A DNA stretch of 17,977 bases. Origin: Polaromonas sp. Lineage in GTDB: Bacteria > Pseudomonadota > Gammaproteobacteria > Burkholderiales > Burkholderiaceae_C. The DNA lies in assembly GCA_014376885.1 (NCBI GenBank), contig JACMQR010000394.1:1-17977 (forward strand), written 5' to 3'. Under the pieces are notes generated by a model. That model did not search any database, had not been told where the DNA came from, and was given only the letters and a program-made list of their open reading frames with translations. Each line of letters starts with the position of its first letter. The first letter of the stretch is position 1. This document shows, one piece after another, positions 13,624-17,977 of the stretch. Both the position numbers and the translations under genes were made by a program.

Positions 13624-14685
13624 TCATGCCAGCGGCGCGTCCGAATCGGCTGTGTCGGCGGCATGCACATGCTTGCGCAGGCGCAGCAAGGCCTGGGCTT
13701 CTCGCAGGCCAGCGCGGACCAGGATGTCGTCGTCGGGCAGGCCGGCGTCCAGCCAGCGCACGATGCATGAATTGCGCAGCGTCATCGGCCCGGCATGGGC
13801 CAGCACGGTGTCGGGGTATCGCGGCCCCAGGGTATTGCTCACATGCCGGTTGGCCAGGTGAAACAGTGCGCGCGGCGTCAGCCGGCCGGCCTTCTTGCGT
13901 GAGACAAACAGCGGCGTGCCGGCGTCCTGCGGCAGCGGCAGCGTGGCGCGCACGGTGAGCCAGGCCAGCACGGCGGCGCTGGCTTCTACAGGCAAGGTGA
14001 TGCGCCGGTCTTGCGCCTTGCGGGCACCGCTCAGGTCGAGCATCACCGCCGGTGCTTCTCCGCCGGGCGCCGTTTCCTCAGTGGGCCAGAGTTCGGCCAC
14101 ACCATGGCTGGAACCCAGGCGGGGATGCTGCACATCGCCGATGTCCAGCCCCGCCAGTTCGGCCACCGTCAGGGCCGACTGCATCATCAGGCGCAGGATC
14201 GCCTGGTCGCGCACTTCCAGCCAGGGCTGGTCCTGCGGCGGCGGGTCGATGGGCGGCGCCACGGCCTGCAGCAGTGCATCCCAGTCAAGCGCATGGAACA
14301 CCAGCGAATCCATCTGCTCGGTGGCCGACACCGACGCGCCCGCGTCCACCGGGTTGTCACCCACCCAGTCCTGGGCCTGGGCAAAGGCATAAATTTTCTT
14401 CAGCACGCGGAAGTAGCGGCGCTGCGTCACGGTGCTGACATGCAGCATGCCGCGCGCCTGCCCGCGCGGGCTCAGTGCTTCAAGGTAGGCACGCACGTCG
14501 ATTGACTTGGCCTCGTTCCAGGCCAGCGGGCCGTGCGTCGTTAAATACTCGGTCCAGCCGGTCCAGAGTGAATGGTAGGACGCCAGCGAGCGTGGCGACA
14601 GGCCGCCCTTGCGCTGGGTGGCGCGCTCCAGCGCCCAGGCCTTGAAAACGTCTTCAGTGGTGAGGGGAAACGGAAGTTTGCTCAT
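13624..14685 (-). CDS. Degenerate tyrosine recombinase (XerC/D-like fold, catalytic residues lost)
   Basis: Protein of 353 residues with the layout of a tyrosine recombinase: a SAM-like N-terminal core-binding domain at about 10-115 (LASYHSLWTGWTEYL; STVTQRRYFRVLKKIYAFA) and a catalytic-type domain at about 125-340. RDQAILRLMMQSALTVAELAGL at 159-180 aligns cleanly with the XerD segment that carries the first catalytic Arg, but that position is T173. In the HxxRH box the match is MTLRN at 301-305: only R304 is kept, and the two His are Met and Asn. The later GH is GL (326-327), and where the Tyr nucleophile should be is R337; no Tyr occurs after residue 290. It is therefore probably a DNA-binding protein without strand-exchange activity. 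The frame is intact and full length, so it does not look like ordinary decay. Its ATG overlaps the glycosylase stop by four bases. Confidence 0.88.
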   Translation of the reverse strand: MSKLPFPLTTEDVFKAWALERATQRKGGLSPRSLASYHSLWTGWTEYLTTHGPLAWNEAKSIDVRAYLEALSPRGQARGMLHVSTVTQRRYFRVLKKIYAFAQAQDWVGDNPVDAGASVSATEQMDSLVFHALDWDALLQAVAPPIDPPPQDQPWLEVRDQAILRLMMQSALTVAELAGLDIGDVQHPRLGSSHGVAELWPTEETAPGGEAPAVMLDLSGARKAQDRRITLPVEASAAVLAWLTVRATLPLPQDAGTPLFVSRKKAGRLTPRALFHLANRHVSNTLGPRYPDTVLAHAGPMTLRNSCIVRWLDAGLPDDDILVRAGLREAQALLRLRKHVHAADTADSDAPLA

Positions 14686-15302
14686 TGCTTGTCGGTCAAT
14701 CCATGTTGCTCAAAAACCTCGCGCCAGGCGGCGAGCTTGCGCTCAAACGACCAGGACGCATTGGCCGGGCTGGTCGATGGCAAGCGGTGAAATAGTACCC
14801 CCACGCTTTTCACTTCGTGTAATGCGCTGCCCCCCGAGGGGGCTGCTGCGCCTGCAGTCCGGCAAAGCCGGTCCTGCGGCCCCTGCTTGGCCAGAGGAGA
14901 TGCCACGCCAGTCAGCGCAGCACTGACATGGCGCGCATGTTTAAAGCTTTCGCCGCCGTTGTGCGCAATCGCCAGCAGGTCGGGGCACCAGCAGCGCAGC
15001 TGCGAAAAATCATTCACCTGCGGCTGGCGGATGCGGCTGTCCAGGCTGCCTTCTCGCTCGCAGGCGGCATACACGTCCCACAGGCCCAGACCCCTGTCCA
15101 GCAGCCACTCGCTACGTATTTTATAGCTATTGGCACCCGTGGGCATTGCGCAAGAGGGCCAAATGGCTTGCAAAATTGCCCAGAACCGGTTTTGCGGATG
15201 GCCGTAGTACTGCTGCGCCGCCAAAGAGGCCACGCCGGGAAAACTGCCAAGAATCAACAGCCGCGTGTTGCCGGACACCAGCGGCGCCAGGCCGGTCAGC
15301 AC
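14682..15302 (-). CDS. Mug-like DNA glycosylase (uracil/deoxyinosine type) with in-frame repeat insertion
   Basis: Base-excision repair glycosylase of the uracil-DNA glycosylase superfamily, annotated in relatives as DNA-deoxyinosine glycosylase. Motifs: LILGSFPGVASL at 16-27 (the GSxPG active-site loop), YYGHPQNRFW at 32-41, GLGLWDVY at 71-78, IAHNGGESFKHA at 112-123, and RLPSTSPANASWSFERKL at 173-190 (DNA-intercalation loop region). The protein has 206 residues, whereas the family is nearer 165-175. The excess lies at about 133-167 (SPLAKQGPQDRLCR...HEVKSVG) and coincides with a GC-hairpin repeat in the DNA. The start is GTG (15300-15302); the nearby ATG is out of frame. It overlaps the TatD stop by seven bases and the recombinase start by four. 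The insertion lies just before the conserved loop, so activity may be affected. Confidence 0.86.
   Translation of the reverse strand: MLTGLAPLVSGNTRLLILGSFPGVASLAAQQYYGHPQNRFWAILQAIWPSCAMPTGANSYKIRSEWLLDRGLGLWDVYAACEREGSLDSRIRQPQVNDFSQLRCWCPDLLAIAHNGGESFKHARHVSAALTGVASPLAKQGPQDRLCRTAGAAAPSGGSALHEVKSVGVLFHRLPSTSPANASWSFERKLAAWREVFEQHGLTDKQ
14796..14895. repeat. REP-like hairpin repeat inserted inside the glycosylase gene
   Basis: About 100 bases with two nested GC hairpins. The first is GCCCCC (14829-14834), CGA loop, GGGGGC (14838-14843). The second is CCGGC-AAA-GCCGG (14859-14871), extended by GCAG (14854-14857) pairing with CTGC (14874-14877). The module (ACGCTTTTCACTTCGTGTA, then the C/G hairpin, then CCGGCAAAGCCGG, then CCCCTGCTTGG) resembles repeats that I recall being scattered between genes in Comamonadaceae genomes; this is from memory and unverified. 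Here it lies within coding sequence and leaves the frame open, adding about 33-35 residues. Edges are approximate and no flanking target duplication is evident. It occurs once in this window. Confidence 0.72.
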
Positions 15303-16144
15303 GGCATCAATGCCTGGAGCTTGGGAAAAGCCTGCAGCGCATTGGCCGTGGTGGCCCGCGCCAGCGCCTCGGGCGTCAAGCCGCGAAGCTGCGCCAGGAC
15401 GCCGGCAATGCGTGGCAGTTCGGCCGGCTCGTTGCGCCCCTGGCCCTGCCCGTCCTGCCGCTGCGCTGCAGTGCGGTAGCGCCAGTGCGGCGGAATGTCA
15501 GGCGAATCAGTTTCCATGACCAGCGCCTCCAGCGGCAGGCAACTGGCCAGACGCCGGATCTGCAGCGCCGAGTCAAACGTCACGTTGCCACCAAAACCGA
15601 GCTTCAACCCCAGCTTGATGAATTCAGCCGCCTGCTGCTCGCTGCCGTTGAAGGCATGGCCAATGCCGCGCCAGCCGCCCCCGGGCTTGAGATCGCGCAG
15701 GTGCTTGAGCAGCTTGTCGGCCGAACGCCGCACATGCAGCATCACCGGCAGGCCGTGCTGGCGCGCCAGCTTGAGCTGCTCGCGGTAGAAAAATTCCTGA
15801 CGCTCGCGCATCGGGCTTTGCTTGAGCGCAGGCTCGAAATAATCCAGCCCGATCTCGCCGACCGCCACCAGGCGCGGATCGTCCCGGCGAAGGTGCAATT
15901 CCGCATCCAGCGCCTGCAGGTCGGCCTCCTGCGCGCCGGGCACGCACAGTGGGTGGATGCCCAGTGCATAACTGTCCGAAAAGCGATGCGCCAGCAGCCT
16001 GACCGCCTCGAAGTTGCCCACCGCCACAGCCGGCAGCACGCAATGCGCCACGCCTTCGGATGCAGCGCGCGCGCGCATGTCGCCCCGATCGGCGGAAAAC
16101 TCTGCGGCGTCAAGATGGCAATGCGTGTCAATCCAGAAGGTCAT
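15296..16144 (-). CDS. TatD-family metal-dependent DNase
   Basis: TatD/YcfH-type TIM-barrel metallohydrolase, 282 residues from the ATG at 16142-16144, the normal family length. Metal ligands are visible: H8 and H10 in DTHCHLD, E97 in GEIGLDYF, H137 in VMLHVRRSADKLL, H163 in GHAFNGS, and D213 in METDSPDIPP. Family members are 3'-5' exonucleases or DNases linked to DNA repair. The frame is open 52 codons further upstream, but that extension is unlike the family and runs into the intergenic region; the conserved proteins begin just before DTHCHLD. No good Shine-Dalgarno is seen. It is the first gene of the minus-strand unit with the glycosylase, recombinase-like, spermidine-synthase-like and GspE-like genes. 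It is divergent from the protease gene at 16423 with 278 bases between. Confidence 0.94.
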   Translation of the reverse strand: MTFWIDTHCHLDAAEFSADRGDMRARAASEGVAHCVLPAVAVGNFEAVRLLAHRFSDSYALGIHPLCVPGAQEADLQALDAELHLRRDDPRLVAVGEIGLDYFEPALKQSPMRERQEFFYREQLKLARQHGLPVMLHVRRSADKLLKHLRDLKPGGGWRGIGHAFNGSEQQAAEFIKLGLKLGFGGNVTFDSALQIRRLASCLPLEALVMETDSPDIPPHWRYRTAAQRQDGQGQGRNEPAELPRIAGVLAQLRGLTPEALARATTANALQAFPKLQALMPC

Positions 16145-16290
16145 GAAAGTAGTGGTGAAGGGACGGGCCTGTATTGGCTTGGTCCTGCATGTTGACATAC
16201 AAAGGGAAGCTGCATAGCGCCTGTTTTTTTTCAAACCAAATGCCGCACAGGGTATGGCATTGCCACGCCAACCCGTGCTTCTTGAGACCA

Positions 16291-16321
16291 GTTGAAACAA
16301 ACCGAAAGCGCTTGTTTCAAC
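16291..16321. promoter_or_regulatory. Perfect 10-bp inverted repeat between divergent tatD-like and protease genes
   Basis: GTTGAAACAA (16291-16300) and TTGTTTCAAC (16312-16321) pair over 10 bp with an 11-base loop. The loop-side sequence AAGCGCTT (16306-16313) is itself a palindrome reminiscent of LacI/GalR-type operator cores. No T-run follows on either strand, so a terminator is unlikely. It is 102 bases before the protease ATG and 147 before the TatD ATG, an ideal place for an operator or a structured 5' leader. The surrounding 16145-16422 holds no convincing gene. It does contain a consensus TTGACA (16192-16197) with a poor -10, and a weaker TTGAGC-17-AATCAT pair (16339-16367) that could serve the protease. 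Confidence 0.5.
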
Positions 16322-16422
16322 AACCCCCTGACAAAGCTTTGAGCGAGTGCAGCAAAGCAGAAATCATGATACGGTGCATTTCTTGTCCGCTGGTTTCTCC
16401 ACATTACCCCACAGGTGAACGG

Positions 16423-17382
16423 ATGCGCAGGCCTGCCCTTTACAGTAGTTCCCAACGCCAGCGTCCTGCGCCGGCGGGTTCAAACACCGACGAGCCTGCA
16501 ACGCCAAACGGTGCTTCGCAGGCGACGCCAGAAGACAATCGGACAGGTCAGCCTCAATCAGTTGCCACTCGCCTCCTGCGGCACCTGTCCCTTCACAACA
16601 TCCACCTGCTGTGGTCAGTGGTCGGGTTGCTGGCACTGCTGCTGGCGATCAGCCTGTTCTCTTCGATGCAGCCTGGCGCCCGCAAGCTGACCCAGAAGGA
16701 CATCAACGCCGCCGTGCTGAAGACCCTGGAAACGACCGTGCTTCCCTCGCCGGCGGTCAAAGCCTACGAAGCCATCATTCCGTCGGTGGTGCGCGTGACC
16801 GGGCTGGGCAAGCCAACCAAGGACAAGGACGGCGACGAACATGCCGACCGCAGCGTGGGCACCGGCGTCGTCATCACGGACAAGGGCACCATCCTGACCA
16901 ACCTGCATGTGGTGCAGGGCGCGCAAACCATCAAGCTCACCTTTGCCGATGGACTGGAATCCACCGCCAGCATCACCGGCGTGCAGCCCGAGAACGACCT
17001 GGCGGTGCTGCAGGCGCACAAGATTCCCGACGACCTGATGGCTGCCACGCTGCGCTCGACATCCGACCTGGCGCCGGGCGACGGCGTGGTGGCCGTAGGC
17101 TATCCCTTCGGCATTGGTCCGTCGGCCTCCAGCGGCATCATCTCGGGGCTCAAGCGCAGCTTTCGCTCGCCTGACGGACAACAGGTCATCACCAACCTGA
17201 TCCAGTTCGATGCCGCCGCCAATCCCGGCAACTCGGGCGGTCCGCTGGTCACCATGGAAGGCGAGGTGATCGGCATCGTCACGGCCATCTACAACCCTAA
17301 CGGTCAGCGCTCTTTTGTTGGCATCGGTTTTGCAGTGCCGATTGAAAATGCCGCCTCGGCCGCCGGGATGACTCCTTTTTGA
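16423..17382 (+). CDS. Membrane-anchored trypsin-like serine protease (HtrA-type domain, no PDZ)
   Basis: S1C/HtrA-like protease of 319 residues from the ATG at 16423, which has AGGTGA about seven bases upstream; the longer open frame from 16174 would place an unlikely Cys/His-rich extension before the anchor. Residues 1-57 are a hydrophilic, low-complexity cytosolic tail. A single transmembrane helix at about 60-80 (LLWSVVGLLALLLAISLF) anchors the periplasmic domain. The catalytic triad is H162 in LTNLHVVQGA, D192 in ENDLAVLQ and S271 in NPGNSGGPLV. The protein ends about 48 residues after the catalytic Ser, so the PDZ domains of DegP/DegS are absent and regulation must differ. It is followed by moxR after 21 bases, an apparent operon. 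It is divergent from the TatD-type gene. Confidence 0.92.
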   Translation: MRRPALYSSSQRQRPAPAGSNTDEPATPNGASQATPEDNRTGQPQSVATRLLRHLSLHNIHLLWSVVGLLALLLAISLFSSMQPGARKLTQKDINAAVLKTLETTVLPSPAVKAYEAIIPSVVRVTGLGKPTKDKDGDEHADRSVGTGVVITDKGTILTNLHVVQGAQTIKLTFADGLESTASITGVQPENDLAVLQAHKIPDDLMAATLRSTSDLAPGDGVVAVGYPFGIGPSASSGIISGLKRSFRSPDGQQVITNLIQFDAAANPGNSGGPLVTMEGEVIGIVTAIYNPNGQRSFVGIGFAVPIENAASAAGMTPF

Positions 17383-17403
17383 CGTGTTTTGAAAGGTTTT
17401 TTC

Positions 17404-17977
<574 letters not shown>

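Noticed and set aside
13624..14685. An active phage integrase marking a genomic island or prophage
   Set aside because: The catalytic residues are missing, the gene overlaps a housekeeping-type repair gene, and no tRNA, attachment repeat or phage gene is nearby.
14796..14895. An insertion sequence within the glycosylase gene
   Set aside because: No transposase, no terminal inverted repeats of IS type and no target duplication are visible; the size and nested hairpins fit a small REP-like module.

Overview
The window looks like chromosomal DNA from a betaproteobacterium of the order Burkholderiales, most likely a Comamonadaceae relative of Polaromonas, Rhodoferax or Ramlibacter. The reasons are the high GC content, two tctBA-type tripartite tricarboxylate transporter pairs, a DUF3422 protein, a Comamonadaceae-style GC-hairpin repeat and the general gene set. 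This placement is inferred from recognised families, not from a database search. There is no rRNA, tRNA, CRISPR array or intact insertion sequence.

Left block (about 1-7080, very GC-rich). It holds the 3'-truncated end of a quinone oxidoreductase (minus), an EamA/DMT exporter (plus), an SDR-like protein lacking the usual catalytic Tyr/Lys (minus), a translationally coupled pair of an exported SH3-like protein and an M48 metalloprotease (plus), and a two-gene unit of DUF3422 protein and a second EamA transporter (minus). Genes are packed with gaps of 4-100 bases, and convergent neighbours leave no room for terminators.

Middle block (about 6557-10820, minus). Two consecutive tctB-tctA pairs encode the membrane parts of TTT carboxylate importers. 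Both tctB genes start with GTG and encode 162 residues; both tctA genes encode 503 residues and are roughly 80-85% identical by eye. No tctC solute-binding gene is present. The upstream pair ends in two hairpins, the second a clear intrinsic terminator. Base composition steps from very GC-rich to clearly less GC-rich inside the downstream tctA, near 7080-7200, so this gene may be a recombinant or an assembly join.

Right block (10956-16144, minus). A likely five-gene operon reads TatD-type DNase, Mug-like DNA glycosylase, a tyrosine-recombinase-fold protein that has lost nearly all catalytic residues, a spermidine-synthase-like protein and a GspE/PilB-type ATPase. The first three overlap by a few bases. 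The glycosylase gene carries an in-frame hairpin repeat that adds about 35 residues. Divergently, on plus, a membrane-anchored trypsin-like protease without a PDZ domain is followed at once by a MoxR AAA+ ATPase cut by the window end. The intergenic region between the two directions holds a 10-bp perfect inverted repeat.

The strongest points for follow-up are the catalytically dead recombinase embedded in a DNA-processing operon, the repeat inserted within the glycosylase coding sequence, and the compositional seam in tctA.
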